In this document: in pieces, positions 8,045 to 17,621 of the stretch
How the letters are laid out: the number at the start of each line of letters is the position of its first letter
How positions within the stretch are numbered: position 1 is the stretch's first letter
From: Pseudomonadota bacterium
GTDB taxonomy: Bacteria > Pseudomonadota > Gammaproteobacteria > Pseudomonadales > Oleiphilaceae
Length of the DNA stretch: 64,000 nt
Reading direction: 5' to 3'
Assembly (NCBI GenBank): GCA_002747395.1
Contig: PDPE01000034.1
Location: forward strand, 1 to 64,000
Notes under the pieces: generated by a model
Databases searched by the model: none
Seen by the model: the letters and a program-made list of their open reading frames with translations, nothing else
Told to the model about the DNA's origin: nothing
Position numbers and translations under genes: made by a program

Positions 8045-9302
8045 TATGCGTACTTTTCGAACTTTACTGCTTTTATTTTTATTGCTGCCGATTTGCACCA
8101 ACGCAAAGGTCGAGTTGTCTCAACAGGATTTTCTACTACTAAAACCGGCATTTGACGAAATTGACAAAGGCAATCTAAAAACAGCTCACACGCAACTTCT
8201 CACCATCAAAAAACAGGTGAGAGCGGACTACGCCAGGGCACTGGCGCTTTCAAGCCTGGCAAAAATCGAGCTGGAATGGACACACTACGAAACAGCCATC
8301 CCCTATCTGCGCGAATCCTTGCAACTGAAAGCGCTGCCGGAAGATCAGCAAATCAGTCTTGGCCACACGCTGGCCCAACTTTATTGTGTGCAAGAACAAT
8401 GGCGGAAATGTATTCGGAAGCTAAAACAATGGATGCAACTTCGCCCCGGAAGCATCAGTGAACAGGACTACCTGATGCTGGCTCAAGCTTATAGCGAGCT
8501 AATGCAGTGGAAACAGGTCATTCCTCCCATTTCGGCTGCAATCAGTCTTCGGCCGGTTGCACCGGAAAACTGGTTCCAGCTGAAGGTGGCGGCCTATGTG
8601 CAATTAAAACAATGGAGGCAGGCCGTAAAAGCACAGCGACGTTTGCTCAACCATTACCCCGCACGGCCTGACAACTGGAGGAATCTGGTGTCATTACAGT
8701 TACAGAACGGGCAACAGAAGGCTGCCCTGGCCAGTCAGCGAATGGGGTATGAGCGAGGTATTTTATCAAGCGCCCCTGACTATCGTTTGTTAGCCCAGAT
8801 GTTGCTACAGGCCAACATCCCGTTTCACGCAGGCAAGGTACTGGAAAAAGGGCTAAAAACCGGTATTCTCAAACCGAATAAAAAAACGCTGAGGTTACTG
8901 GCCAACTGCTGGATAAGTGCGCGGGAGAAAAAAAAGGCCGCCGCCGTGTTGTCCCGTTTGCACAGAACCTCACCTTCCAACAAGGTTTTGCTGGAACTTG
9001 CCACGATACAGATTCAGCTGCAAGACTGGCGTTCTGCTCAAGTCTCACTGAAAAAGCTGCTAACTCGCTCGAAACGGGAACTCCCTGAAGCGCAACTGCT
9101 ACTGGGTATTGTCAATATCAAACTGAAACAGTTTGAAGAAGCGCAACACGCATTATCAGTGGCGGCAAAAAACAAAAATCAGCAATCAGCAGCAAAGAGA
9201 TGGCTTGCCTATCTTGAGCACATACTCCCCCCTGCACAGCCCCCTCATAAAAGCTCCCAGGGAATTTCCGCGAGCGATGAAAACACCAGTCGGCCGTACT
9301 GA
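8037..9302 (+). CDS. TPR-repeat periplasmic protein of the TonB2 operon
   Basis: A 421-residue protein with a clear signal peptide (about 1-22, FRTLLLLFLLLPICTNA), followed by repeated 34-residue helical pairs of the tetratricopeptide type. The repeats run through most of the length with many W and Q residues at packing positions. A TPR protein closes TonB2/TtpC operons in several marine gammaproteobacteria, where it probably scaffolds the periplasmic part. Its start (ATGAGTAA) overlaps the end of tonB2 by eight bases. The exact role is not established. Confidence 0.85.
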   Translation: MSNMRTFRTLLLLFLLLPICTNAKVELSQQDFLLLKPAFDEIDKGNLKTAHTQLLTIKKQVRADYARALALSSLAKIELEWTHYETAIPYLRESLQLKALPEDQQISLGHTLAQLYCVQEQWRKCIRKLKQWMQLRPGSISEQDYLMLAQAYSELMQWKQVIPPISAAISLRPVAPENWFQLKVAAYVQLKQWRQAVKAQRRLLNHYPARPDNWRNLVSLQLQNGQQKAALASQRMGYERGILSSAPDYRLLAQMLLQANIPFHAGKVLEKGLKTGILKPNKKTLRLLANCWISAREKKKAAAVLSRLHRTSPSNKVLLELATIQIQLQDWRSAQVSLKKLLTRSKRELPEAQLLLGIVNIKLKQFEEAQHALSVAAKNKNQQSAAKRWLAYLEHILPPAQPPHKSSQGISASDENTSRPY

Positions 9303-9508
9303 CCTGCAATGACTGCCAATCGAACAGACAGGGTTTCAGGCTTTGATTTTAACGCCGGTTTTGAATGTCGCTCCGTATAATTCTGCTATAAATATACTGT
9401 GGCTCCCTGAAACGGAAAAAACCAAAACACTTTTTATCACAATCGCTCTTCCTTTTGTCTTGTAACCTGACTGGAAGCGTTCGTGCCCACGAAGGGCTGA
9501 GGTCGAAA

Positions 9509-11089
9509 ATGAGAAAAAACCTACCTGTAACCAACCATGAAGTTGACTACCCCTCTTCTTTCAGGCTGATTTCAACAACCAACCCTGAGGGGGTGATCAC
9601 TTACGCTAACAGTGATTTCTGCAAGGTTGTCGGATACTCTATTGAGGAGCTGGTTGGTCAACCCCACAATATGATCAGGCATCCGGACATGCCCCCGCTG
9701 GCTTTCAGCATGCTGTGGGATACCATGAAAAAGCAGCAGTCATGGATGGGTATTGTGAAAAACAGGTGTTCCAACGGAGATTACTACTGGGTTGATGCCT
9801 ATGTAACACCGATTGTTCATGGCGGAAAAACAACAGAAATCCAGTCCGTGAGAACCAGGCCGGACAAATCTGCCAGGGAGCGTGCCTGGCAACTCTACTC
9901 ATCCATAAATCAAAACAAACCACCACTGGCATTGAAGCTTCCTTCTATCAGCTTTTTTGTGCAGGGCCTGATTGCTTTCACCCTGAGTGGCATCGTTTTG
10001 GGCCTGTCAGTCTCTGGCCTGCTCCCTTCTTTTCCGAGCCTGATTGCAGGATTGGCAAGTTTTATTCTGATAACACTCTGGTCCTTGATGATATTAAAAC
10101 GGGTTGATACCGTATCAGACAAGACAAAACCCGTTGTGGATGACCCTGTGGCCCAATATGTCTATTTTGGCAAGGTTGACCCAATCAGCCAGATTCAACT
10201 GGCGCTTAAGATGAAAGAGTCCGAACTGGTCGCGGCGACCAGCCGGGTGCTGGACAGCAGCCTGTCTATCCACAGCAATTTGCAAGCGTCAATGGACATC
10301 AGCCTGGAAACCAGCAATCAGCTCTCCCGGCAACAAACGGAAACAGACCAGTCTGCCACTGCCATGAACGAAATGAGTATATCAATACAGGAGGTGGCAC
10401 AGAGTACCAGCGCTGTGTCCGTAGAAGCCCAGGGAGCACTGGCCTCCTCGGAGGAAGGGAAAAACCGGTTGAACTCTTCTGCAGAATCAACCAGGGAGCT
10501 GGCAGAAGAACTCAAAAAATCGGTTTCTCATGTCGCAAATCTGAATTCACAAAGCCAGTCAATCGCCAACGTGGTCGAGGTGATAGAAGGTATCGCCGAA
10601 CAAACCAATCTGTTAGCCCTGAATGCAGCAATAGAAGCCGCCAGGGCCGGAGAACATGGCCGGGGTTTTGCCGTTGTCGCAGATGAAGTTCGGGGGCTGG
10701 CGAAGCGCACACAGGATTCCACCACGGAAATCCAGAAAATGATCAATGGCATACAATCCAGCGTTGAGCTGGCCGTAACAAACATTTCCCATGCGGAAAC
10801 AAAATCAGAAGAATGCGTTGAACGAAACGAGGAACTCTGTACAACGTTTACCGATATTCAGAGCAAGGTTGAAGAAATATCTTCACTGGCCTTGCAGGTT
10901 GCCGCCGCGGTAGAAGAGCAGTCCGCCGTTGCAGAAAGCATATCGGAAAACGTGGCGCACATAAGCAAGTTGGCGACAGAGGTGGATGCCAACGGCAAGC
11001 AACTTGTCGCCAACAATGCAGACCTTGAAAAGGAGCTGGATGACTCTCTCAAGCTGACCGCCAGGTTTGCACAGGTTGACCAGGTCTGA
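9509..11089 (+). CDS. Aer-like methyl-accepting chemotaxis protein with PAS domain
   Basis: A 526-residue receptor resembling the aerotaxis sensor Aer. Residues about 10-125 are a PAS domain with the Aer signature [13 protein letters not shown] and [14 protein letters not shown], likely binding FAD and sensing redox state. Two adjacent membrane segments (about 148-200) form a hairpin with almost no periplasmic loop, as in Aer. The C-terminal signalling domain carries the highly conserved hairpin tip ([19 protein letters not shown]) that contacts CheA/CheW. The start is ATG 9509, preceded by GAGG; an upstream TTG would add 18 unconvincing residues. It is monocistronic. Confidence 0.93.
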   Translation: MRKNLPVTNHEVDYPSSFRLISTTNPEGVITYANSDFCKVVGYSIEELVGQPHNMIRHPDMPPLAFSMLWDTMKKQQSWMGIVKNRCSNGDYYWVDAYVTPIVHGGKTTEIQSVRTRPDKSARERAWQLYSSINQNKPPLALKLPSISFFVQGLIAFTLSGIVLGLSVSGLLPSFPSLIAGLASFILITLWSLMILKRVDTVSDKTKPVVDDPVAQYVYFGKVDPISQIQLALKMKESELVAATSRVLDSSLSIHSNLQASMDISLETSNQLSRQQTETDQSATAMNEMSISIQEVAQSTSAVSVEAQGALASSEEGKNRLNSSAESTRELAEELKKSVSHVANLNSQSQSIANVVEVIEGIAEQTNLLALNAAIEAARAGEHGRGFAVVADEVRGLAKRTQDSTTEIQKMINGIQSSVELAVTNISHAETKSEECVERNEELCTTFTDIQSKVEEISSLALQVAAAVEEQSAVAESISENVAHISKLATEVDANGKQLVANNADLEKELDDSLKLTARFAQVDQV

Positions 11090-11168
11090 CTACTTGCATT
11101 GAAGGTCACTGACACGGTTTGCAAAATTTTGGAAAGCAAAGCCCGGATAAAATCAGTTTCTTTGAAAC

Positions 11169-11228
11169 AGGAAAGCAGCTCTCAGGAAAGTAATACTCAA
11201 AAAAGTAGCATTCAGAGAAGCAGCACTC
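11169..11228. repeat. Four imperfect 15-bp tandem units downstream of the chemoreceptor gene
   Basis: Four consecutive 15-base units: AGGAAAGCAGCTCTC, AGGAAAGTAATACTC, AAAAAAGTAGCATTC and AGAGAAGCAGCACTC. They share a purine-rich start and end in CTC or TTC. They occupy the 348-base gap between two convergent genes (11090-11437), which otherwise shows only one doubtful small frame. Confidence 0.75.
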
Positions 11229-11245
11229 GCCCCGGACTCAATCAG

Positions 11246-11434
11246 TCACAGCCGATCATAACGTCCTGAATCATTTAACTCCTCTGGATTCATCTGTTCA
11301 ATGAGAAACGCGGGCGGAGTCCGTTCATGCATTAACCGGTAGTTGATAATACATGGCCAGCCTCCGCCAGGTGCTCTATTGGCAGCGCCTTTCCTGTGCA
11401 ACTGTCTTTTCCATGCGTTAGCACTAAAAAACAC
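11246..11434 (-). CDS. Doubtful small protein just downstream of the haem receptor
   Basis: A 62-codon frame starting at a GTG only three bases after the receptor stop codon, on the same strand. The peptide ends LIEQMNPEELNDSGRYDRL and is not low-complexity. No family is recognised and no Shine-Dalgarno sequence is obvious. It could be a small co-transcribed protein, the eroded tail of a lost gene, or chance. It is listed because position and composition are suggestive, not because a function can be given. Confidence 0.25.
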   Translation of the reverse strand: MFFSANAWKRQLHRKGAANRAPGGGWPCIINYRLMHERTPPAFLIEQMNPEELNDSGRYDRL

Positions 11435-11437
11435 TAC

Positions 11438-13513
11438 TCAGAACCGGGAGTTCCAGGTTAACTGGACATTGCGACCCATCGCATCCGGCTCGTTACCACT
11501 AATGCCTTCTGCCAGATGCTCGTGATAATGACGATCAAAGATATTGGTCACCGACAAACGGGCGGAATGCTCAAGATTACCTGCCATAAAGCGATAACCG
11601 ACCCCGGCATCGGCAGTCACATAACCTGCGGTTTCATCTTCCCTGTTATTCGACAGTTTGGTACCAATACGATCCTGCTTGTTAACCAGTCGCGCACTGA
11701 CGTCCCAATTCAGCCCCAACTGTGGTGTATGACGCACACCCAAAGTCATCTCCGGCGCAGGCATTCGTACGAGTGGCTCATCATCGTATTCGTTTTCACC
11801 TTTGAGATAGCTTACCCAGGCAAAAGCATAGGTGCTGTCAGCCAGTGTTTTTTCGATCTCTGCCTCTGCACCTGTGAGGGTAACCCTGGCCAGGTTTTCG
11901 GTCGCCTTTATTGGTAATCCCTGAGGGTTACTGACACCGGTTACCCGGCCAATAATGTAGTCTTTGATCGTGGATCTATACACTCCCAAACTGTAACGAA
12001 TATCAGCGTTGGCACCTTTCAGACCCAGTTCAAACGTAGTGCTCCTTTCCGGATCAAGACCCGGATTCCCCCTGTGCAGGAAACCATCACCACGCGGACT
12101 GGATTCAAAGCGCTCACGCATGTCCGGAGCCCGGTACGCCCGACTGACAACCAGGTAGGGATTCACCATATCGCTGACATGGTAAACACCACCCAATGAC
12201 CAGGATAACATTGAATCTTTTTTGTCCAACCTGGTTCCTGGTGGCAAACCTGCTGCAGATTCTGCATCGGCCTTGATCTGGTCATAACGCAAACCGGTTT
12301 TGACACTCCATTGGTCAGTCAGCCATTCATCCTGCAGGTACACCCCGAGGGAATTGATTTCACCCTCGCTGAACGGATCAAAACGCATATTGTTATTAAA
12401 CTGTGGCGGATTGGTGTCCATGTAACGCTCCGGATCGCCCGTCATTTTCCAGCCATCCAGCCCCATTGACAGGGTATGTTCATCACCTGGATGTAACATC
12501 AGCTTTAACCCGGCACCCAGGGTAGCGAAAGTCACATCGGTTCGAACTACATCTCGCTGCAACCTTTCGGAGAAAGCATTAATCGTTCGCGTCACGTCCT
12601 GTTTATAAACATTGGCCCTCAACTGTGGCTGCCACCGGGCATCAAGTTCAAGGTTATAGGCCAGCTCGTAGAGTGTGCGCTCATGTTCAGGAGAATGAAT
12701 CGTTCGGGTAATGTGAGCGGGGTGCGGCTTGACGGAACCGGGATACCAGACATCATCATCCTGCTGGTTTTGCAGGCTCACTTCCAGAAAACCGATATCA
12801 CCGGTTCTCAGGCGATAGTTGGCGGCCAATGCCAGTTGGTCGTAGCCGGTACGCCTGACCCTTTCACCATCACCCGATTTGTAGTCGTCCAGATCCTGCA
12901 CGGAAACGCTCAGATTCAAGGCATGTTGCTCGTTACTGGCAACCAGTGATGCAGCGGCGCGTTTTCCCTTATCAGCGGTAGATCCTGACAGAGTTGCGCT
13001 TCCACCCACCTCTGCTTCATCGGTAAAGTCGGCCTTGCGAGTGATAAAATTGATAACTCCACCCATGGCTCCCGAACCATACAACACTGATACCGGGCCT
13101 TTGACCACTTCAACCCGCTCGATCTGCTGCAAGCCGATCAATGAAGCCACGGCACCATAAGGCTGCGCCGAATTCAGCCTCATACCATCGACAAGAATGA
13201 CCAATCGCTCCTTACTCAGACCGCGCAATACCGGGTTCAGACCCCAGGCACCATCCGCTGTCAGTGATATTCCCGGTTGCCCCTTCAATAACCCGGCAAC
13301 GTTATCGGCCCCCGTGCGTTCTATCTGTTCCTGATCAGCCACTATGACCGCATGAGGTGTTTGCATTTCGTCACTCAGATGACCACTGGCTGTCACAGTG
13401 ACATTTTCCAGAATCACTACATCCTGTTCACCCGTTGCGTACGCCTGACTGGTAGCCGCGCCTGCTATTGCCAATACCAGTAAATTCCTTGCAAATCTGT
13501 TTTTATCAGCCAC
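11438..13513 (-). CDS. TonB-dependent outer-membrane receptor, probably for haem
   Basis: A 691-residue outer-membrane receptor. After a signal peptide (about 1-26) come a TonB-box-like strand (about 30-40, VVILENVTVTA), a plug domain (about 50-160; GLLKGQPGISL, VKGPVSVLYGSGAMGGVINFI) and a 22-strand barrel ending in the aromatic residue F (VQLTWNSRF). The segment YRAPDMRERF followed by NPGLDPERS resembles the FRAP/NPNL region of haem/haemoglobin receptors, and hmuTUV lies directly upstream. Start is GTG with GAGGA upstream. A strong Fur-like site precedes it, giving it a promoter of its own. Haem is the likely but unproven substrate. Confidence 0.88.
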   Translation of the reverse strand: MADKNRFARNLLVLAIAGAATSQAYATGEQDVVILENVTVTASGHLSDEMQTPHAVIVADQEQIERTGADNVAGLLKGQPGISLTADGAWGLNPVLRGLSKERLVILVDGMRLNSAQPYGAVASLIGLQQIERVEVVKGPVSVLYGSGAMGGVINFITRKADFTDEAEVGGSATLSGSTADKGKRAAASLVASNEQHALNLSVSVQDLDDYKSGDGERVRRTGYDQLALAANYRLRTGDIGFLEVSLQNQQDDDVWYPGSVKPHPAHITRTIHSPEHERTLYELAYNLELDARWQPQLRANVYKQDVTRTINAFSERLQRDVVRTDVTFATLGAGLKLMLHPGDEHTLSMGLDGWKMTGDPERYMDTNPPQFNNNMRFDPFSEGEINSLGVYLQDEWLTDQWSVKTGLRYDQIKADAESAAGLPPGTRLDKKDSMLSWSLGGVYHVSDMVNPYLVVSRAYRAPDMRERFESSPRGDGFLHRGNPGLDPERSTTFELGLKGANADIRYSLGVYRSTIKDYIIGRVTGVSNPQGLPIKATENLARVTLTGAEAEIEKTLADSTYAFAWVSYLKGENEYDDEPLVRMPAPEMTLGVRHTPQLGLNWDVSARLVNKQDRIGTKLSNNREDETAGYVTADAGVGYRFMAGNLEHSARLSVTNIFDRHYHEHLAEGISGNEPDAMGRNVQLTWNSRF

Positions 13514-13544
13514 TACTATTTTCCTCGCTGGTTAGAAATACCAT

Positions 13545-13563
13545 AAAAATGAGAATCATTATT
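13545..13563. promoter_or_regulatory. Candidate Fur box of the haem receptor
   Basis: AAAAATGAGAATCATTATT matches the 19-base Fur consensus at about 15 positions, the best match in the window. It lies 32 bases upstream of the GTG start of the receptor gene, between it and hmuV, so the receptor probably has an iron-repressed promoter separate from hmuTUV. Confidence 0.75.
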
Positions 13564-13621
13564 ATATCGGTAATTCAGAACATAGTAACCTGATTACTAC
13601 CTTCAGCCGACCACCTGTAAT

Positions 13622-14404
13622 TCAACCGGCCACCTGAGGCAAAACAAAAGGGATACCTCCTTCCGGCGTGGTATTCACCCGCAACTGGCAATCGTAAGCG
13701 GCAGATAAACGTTCATTGGTCAGCACCGCCTGAGGTGCATCCTGACACACCAGATTGCCCTGATGAATCAGGGCGACGCTATCGGCATACATGGAAGTCA
13801 GATTGAGGTCATGCATCACTGCCACCACACCTCCTCCGGCATTCGCATAACGCCTGGCGATCTGCATCACATCAAGCTGATGGCCAATATCCAGGCTGGA
13901 TACCGGTTCGTCGAGGAACAGCCAGCAGGGCCGGCCGTCAATGACCGGCTCCCAGACCTGCACCAGCACCCGGGCGAGCTGAACTCGCTGTTGCTCACCA
14001 CCCGAAAGCGCCTGATAAAAGCGCCCTTCAAAGCCCGACAGGCCGACGGATTGCAGGGCCTGGCCCGGAAGCTCACTTCGCTCGGCCTGGATACCGGCGT
14101 GCAGCCCCAAACGCACCACCTCCAGTACAGTAAACGGAAACGCCAGGCGGGTTGACTGGGGGAGAACCGCACGACGACTGGCCAGTTCCCAGGGTTTCAT
14201 ATCGGCAATGAGCTCATTATCCAGCGTGATAGTGCCGGAATAATCAATATCGCCCGTAATGGTGCTCATCAATGTGGTTTTACCTGAACCATTCGGGCCG
14301 ACAATCGCGGTAAACTGTCCCGCATTGGCAGAAAAGTCTATGCCATGCAGAATTTCACTGCGACCGAAACTGACAACAATGTTTTGCGCTTTAATCATGC
14401 TCAC
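13622..14404 (-). CDS. hmuV: Haem ABC transporter ATP-binding protein HmuV
   Basis: A 260-residue ATPase with Walker A GPNGSGKTT (about 36-44), signature LSGGEQQRVQLARVL (about 137-151), Walker B WLFLDEP (about 164-170) and the switch histidine in VVAVMHDLN. It powers import of haem across the inner membrane with HmuU. The length and the region around RLGLHAG, seen in HmuV proteins, agree with the call. Its ATG overlaps the hmuU stop by four bases, so the two are translationally coupled. Confidence 0.93.
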   Translation of the reverse strand: MSMIKAQNIVVSFGRSEILHGIDFSANAGQFTAIVGPNGSGKTTLMSTITGDIDYSGTITLDNELIADMKPWELASRRAVLPQSTRLAFPFTVLEVVRLGLHAGIQAERSELPGQALQSVGLSGFEGRFYQALSGGEQQRVQLARVLVQVWEPVIDGRPCWLFLDEPVSSLDIGHQLDVMQIARRYANAGGGVVAVMHDLNLTSMYADSVALIHQGNLVCQDAPQAVLTNERLSAAYDCQLRVNTTPEGGIPFVLPQVAG

Positions 14405-15471
14405 ATATCCAGCACGCCACGGTTACGCAGCAAAATATACAGGAAAAACGGCCCGCCCAGAGTCGCAGTGATAATACCAATCGGCAACTCGGCCGGAGCG
14501 ACAATTGTGCGGCTGATCATATCCGCCACCAGCAACAGGCTGCCACCCAATAACGCCGCATTGGGCAGCAGATAACGGTGATCAGGGCCAATCGCCAGGC
14601 GCAACAGGTGAGGTACCACGATACCAATAAAGCCGATGCCACCAGAAACAGCCACCGCCGCACCGGTTGCTGCCGCCACCGTCATAATAGCGATATTTTT
14701 CATGCGCTGCACCGGAATACCCAGGTGAGATGCGGCCGCTTCACCCAAAGCCAGACCATTCAGGCTTCGAGCCAGAAAAGGAGTCACCAGCAAGGCCAAA
14801 ACAATCAGTGGTGCCGCTGCAAGCAGCTTTATCCAGGTTGCACCGGCCAGAGAACCCAGCCCCCAGAAAGTCAGGTCACGCAGCTGGGCATCATCTGCTA
14901 TGTAAACCAGAATCCCGGAAAGTGCACCGGCCAGTGCCCCCAGTGCAATCCCCGCCAGAAGCATGACCGCCACCGACGTTCGCCCGTGACGGGTGGAAAT
15001 TCGATATAGCACCAGAGTGGTAATCCAGCCACCCAGAAACGCCGCAATCGGCACCAGATGGTTGCCCAGGAACGCGATCGCTCCAGCTGGCAATACCGAA
15101 CCCAGAACAATGGCTGAAATCGCCCCCAGACCCGCGCCAGCACCAACGCCAACCAGTCCCGGATCGGCCAGGGGGTTTCGAAACAGGCCTTGCATCACGG
15201 CTCCGGAAACAGCCAGCGATGCACCAACCAGAACACCCATGACGGTTCGCGGTGCACGAATATCAAACAGAATCACCCGCTCCCCCACACTGATTTCTTC
15301 ACCGTTGAACAGTTTGAACAAGGTATCCCACAGTGATGTGTTTGACGCCCCCACCGCCAGACTGAACAGACTGACCAGGACCAGTAACCCCAGCAACACT
15401 ACCAGCGTATAACGTGCGCGATGCTGGCGGTCACCGGCAATTCTTCCCTGCACTTTCGGATTAGCAATCAC
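14401..15471 (-). CDS. hmuU: Haem ABC transporter permease HmuU (FecCD family)
   Basis: A 356-residue polytopic membrane protein with about ten hydrophobic helices. It has the FecCD-family landmarks: IRAPRTVMGVLVGASLAVSG near 75-95, RNPLADPGLVGVGAGAG, and GIGFIGIVVPHLLRL near 275-290, which contacts the ATPase. It forms the haem channel in the inner membrane with HmuV. It overlaps hmuT and hmuV by four bases on each side, giving a tight hmuTUV operon. Confidence 0.94.
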   Translation of the reverse strand: MIANPKVQGRIAGDRQHRARYTLVVLLGLLVLVSLFSLAVGASNTSLWDTLFKLFNGEEISVGERVILFDIRAPRTVMGVLVGASLAVSGAVMQGLFRNPLADPGLVGVGAGAGLGAISAIVLGSVLPAGAIAFLGNHLVPIAAFLGGWITTLVLYRISTRHGRTSVAVMLLAGIALGALAGALSGILVYIADDAQLRDLTFWGLGSLAGATWIKLLAAAPLIVLALLVTPFLARSLNGLALGEAAASHLGIPVQRMKNIAIMTVAAATGAAVAVSGGIGFIGIVVPHLLRLAIGPDHRYLLPNAALLGGSLLLVADMISRTIVAPAELPIGIITATLGGPFFLYILLRNRGVLDM

Positions 15472-16418
15472 TGACGAAGCGTCTCTGTTTCACCATCCGT
15501 CTCTGTTTCACCATATAGCGCCTCACTCAATGCTGTAATTGCGTCAGCAGTTCGCGGGCCAAAGCCCAGCAACAGGAGCCCATCGATACGTATCACCTTC
15601 CGGGCTTTGGCCGCTGGTGTAGTGGAAATGGCAGGCAGGGCGAACAACTCCTCGTTTGCCTGACTATGGCTGCTACCCTCAGCGCCACTGCGTGACATCA
15701 TCAGAATGACTTCCGGTGCCGCTGCGATAATGGCTTCATCCGTTACCGATTTATAGCCCTCGAAATCGCCGACGGCATTCACACCACCGGCCATTCGGAT
15801 AATACCATCGGCTGCCGTATTCCTGCCCGAGGCCATAATTCGCCCTCCCCGGGTGGACAGTATAAATAACACCCGTTTTGGTTTACCCTTGTGCCCGGCA
15901 GCCTGTTTTTCAGCCGCAGCCAGTTTGGCATCAACACGGTTAGCCAGTTCAGCACCCTCTTTCGGAAGACCCAGCGCTTCGGCAACCGCTATAATTTTCG
16001 TTTTCACTGCATCACGATCAAAACCATCGGGAATCTCGACATAATTTACCGATGCCTGCCTGAGCACATCAATGGTTTCCTGCGGGCCGCTTCCCGCTTC
16101 GGCAATGATCATATCCGGTGTCACCGACAGTACGCCCTCTGGTGACAAACGGCGCATGTAACCGACATTTGGCAGATTGTTTGCCGCTGCCGGATACGTC
16201 GAAGTCGTATCCCGGGCCACCAATCGTCCCTCCTGCCCCAGGGCATAAACAATTTCGGTAACGGATCCGCCAATGGAAATAATACGCTGGCCCACCGGTG
16301 GTGACTCATTTGCCACGGCATGAAAAGCAGTGACCAACCCGGCAAGAGTCGACAAAAACAATACCGGAGTGAAAAAATAACGCTTGATTACAACTATCAT
16401 CTTGATTTCAACCATCAT
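15468..16418 (-). CDS. hmuT: Periplasmic haem-binding protein HmuT
   Basis: A periplasmic binding protein of the TroA/BtuF type (about 316 residues). After a signal peptide it has QRIISIGGSVTEIVYALG, the GYMRRLSPEGVL region and the GPQETIDVLRQA helix, all usual in HmuT. It hands haem to HmuUV. The start is uncertain: GTG 16427, ATG 16418, ATG 16415 and ATG 16400 are all in frame. The first residues are duplicated (MVEIK then MIVVIK) because of an 18-base tandem repeat across the start, and the C-terminus repeats GETETD/GETETL. The ancestral start may be the ATG at 16400. A Fur-like site lies about 145 bases upstream. Confidence 0.9.
   Translation of the reverse strand: MMVEIKMIVVIKRYFFTPVLFLSTLAGLVTAFHAVANESPPVGQRIISIGGSVTEIVYALGQEGRLVARDTTSTYPAAANNLPNVGYMRRLSPEGVLSVTPDMIIAEAGSGPQETIDVLRQASVNYVEIPDGFDRDAVKTKIIAVAEALGLPKEGAELANRVDAKLAAAEKQAAGHKGKPKRVLFILSTRGGRIMASGRNTAADGIIRMAGGVNAVGDFEGYKSVTDEAIIAAAPEVILMMSRSGAEGSSHSQANEELFALPAISTTPAAKARKVIRIDGLLLLGFGPRTADAITALSEALYGETETDGETETLRQ
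15481..15514. repeat. 18-bp tandem duplication in the 3' end of hmuT
   Basis: GTCTCTGTTTCACCAT occurs at 15481-15496 and again at 15499-15514, a period of 18 bases. It encodes the peptide repeat GETETD/GETETL close to the HmuT C-terminus. The unit is a multiple of three, so the frame is kept. Confidence 0.85.
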
Positions 16419-16419
16419 A
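16384..16419. repeat. 18-bp tandem duplication across the hmuT start
   Basis: TTGATTACAACTATCATC and TTGATTTCAACCATCATA are adjacent 18-base units matching at 15 positions. Each contains potential start codons for hmuT, so the duplication multiplied the possible starts and lengthened the N-terminus by six residues. Confidence 0.75.
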
Positions 16420-16564
16420 GAGAGCACCAGAATTTATAACAATCAGCTCGATACCTGACCACTACTGCTGCGGCAATGGCTTGTCCGAGTGGTTGGCTTG
16501 CTGCGGTTTGCTTGCCGCAAAATTGCCGCAAAAAGATGGAAGTATACCGGTTTATCGCGACACA

Positions 16565-16583
16565 ATAAATGCTAATCATTCGC
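16565..16583. promoter_or_regulatory. Candidate Fur box between hmuT and fpr
   Basis: ATAAATGCTAATCATTCGC matches the Fur consensus at about 13 of 19 positions, with an intact TAATCATT core. It lies in the divergent region roughly midway between hmuT and the ferredoxin-NADP reductase gene and could control either. The segment AATCATTCGCA recurs upstream of apbE. Confidence 0.6.
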
Positions 16584-16706
16584 ATCTAATACAAAATACT
16601 ATTTTATTTCACCCCGCTCTACCGATACAGACAACAACAATTTCCATCAACCCTGGAATAGGCTACAATCGGCGCCCCTCGTAAAGCGACAAAATCAGGT
16701 ATTAGT

Positions 16707-17480
16707 ATGAGCAAGTTTTCCCAGGAAGAAGTTCTTTACGTCAAGCACTGGAACGAGAAACTATTCAGTTTCAAAACGACAAGGAGTAGCAGCCTGCGCT
16801 TCGAAAGCGGTGAGTTTGTGATGATTGGTCTGGAGCACAAGCCACGCCCGATTATGCGAGCCTATAGTATTGCGAGCGCAAACTATGAAGACCATCTTGA
16901 GTTTTACAGTATCAAAGCACCCGGCGGCGAGTTAACCAGCCGCTTGCAGCACCTCAAGGTCGGCGACACCGTCCTGGTTGGCCGAAAGCCCACGGGCACC
17001 CTGCTTATACGCGATATGAACCCGGGTGAAAACCTTTTCCTGTTTGCCACAGGTACCGGTCTGGCTCCATTTTTAAGCCTGGTGCAAGACCCTGCAGTCT
17101 ATGAGCATTTCAAACGCGTTATTCTGTTTCATGGTGTTCGCATTAAAAGCGAACTGGGCTACTACGACTGGTTTACCAAAGAGCTGCCTGAACACGAGTA
17201 TATTGGCGACATGGTCAAAAACCAGTTGACCTACTACCCAAGCGTAACCAGAGAGGAGTTCAGAAATCAGGGGCGCATGACCGATTTGATCAGAAACGGG
17301 CAACTGTGCGAGCGACTGGGTTTGCCACCACTCAACCCGAAAACTGACAGAGCCATGCTATGCGGAAGCCCATCGATGCTGGCAGAGATGCGCACCGTTC
17401 TGGATGAGCTGAACTTTGAAATCAGCCCCAAAACGGGAATGAAAGGTGATTATCTGATAGAGCGGGCGTTTGTTGAATAG
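16707..17480 (+). CDS. fpr: Ferredoxin/flavodoxin-NADP(+) reductase
   Basis: A 257-residue FAD enzyme that moves electrons between NADPH and ferredoxin or flavodoxin. The FAD-binding motif RAYSIAS is at about 52-58, the NADP-binding GTGLAPF at about 114-120, and the C-terminal part has the usual LCGSPSML segment and a terminal FVE. Length is that of bacterial subclass I Fpr. It is divergent from hmuTUV across a Fur-like site. Fpr could supply electrons for haem breakdown by the nearby HutZ-type protein, an inference from context. Confidence 0.94.
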   Translation: MSKFSQEEVLYVKHWNEKLFSFKTTRSSSLRFESGEFVMIGLEHKPRPIMRAYSIASANYEDHLEFYSIKAPGGELTSRLQHLKVGDTVLVGRKPTGTLLIRDMNPGENLFLFATGTGLAPFLSLVQDPAVYEHFKRVILFHGVRIKSELGYYDWFTKELPEHEYIGDMVKNQLTYYPSVTREEFRNQGRMTDLIRNGQLCERLGLPPLNPKTDRAMLCGSPSMLAEMRTVLDELNFEISPKTGMKGDYLIERAFVE

Positions 17481-17496
17481 TCCAGGCCTTAAACAG

Positions 17497-17542
17497 GATT
17501 TAAACCTGGACAAGAACAAGATTTAAACCTGAACAAAGGGTA
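17497..17542. repeat. 23-bp imperfect tandem duplication after fpr
   Basis: GATTTAAACCTG at 17497-17508 recurs at 17520-17531 with similar flanks (GACAAG/AACAAA), a period of 23 bases. It starts 16 bases after the fpr stop codon, in the gap between fpr and the convergent transporter gene. Confidence 0.7.
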
Positions 17543-17621
17543 ACAAGGTAATCACTCACGCCGCCTCGGACAATCTGCACAGACTGTCCGTGGCAACTTG
17601 TACCGGGCGGGTAAGCAGCTA

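Noticed and set aside
17557..17594. CGGACA/TGTCCG hairpin as a terminator between fpr and the transporter gene
   Set aside because: The stem is short, the loop long and there is no T-tract.
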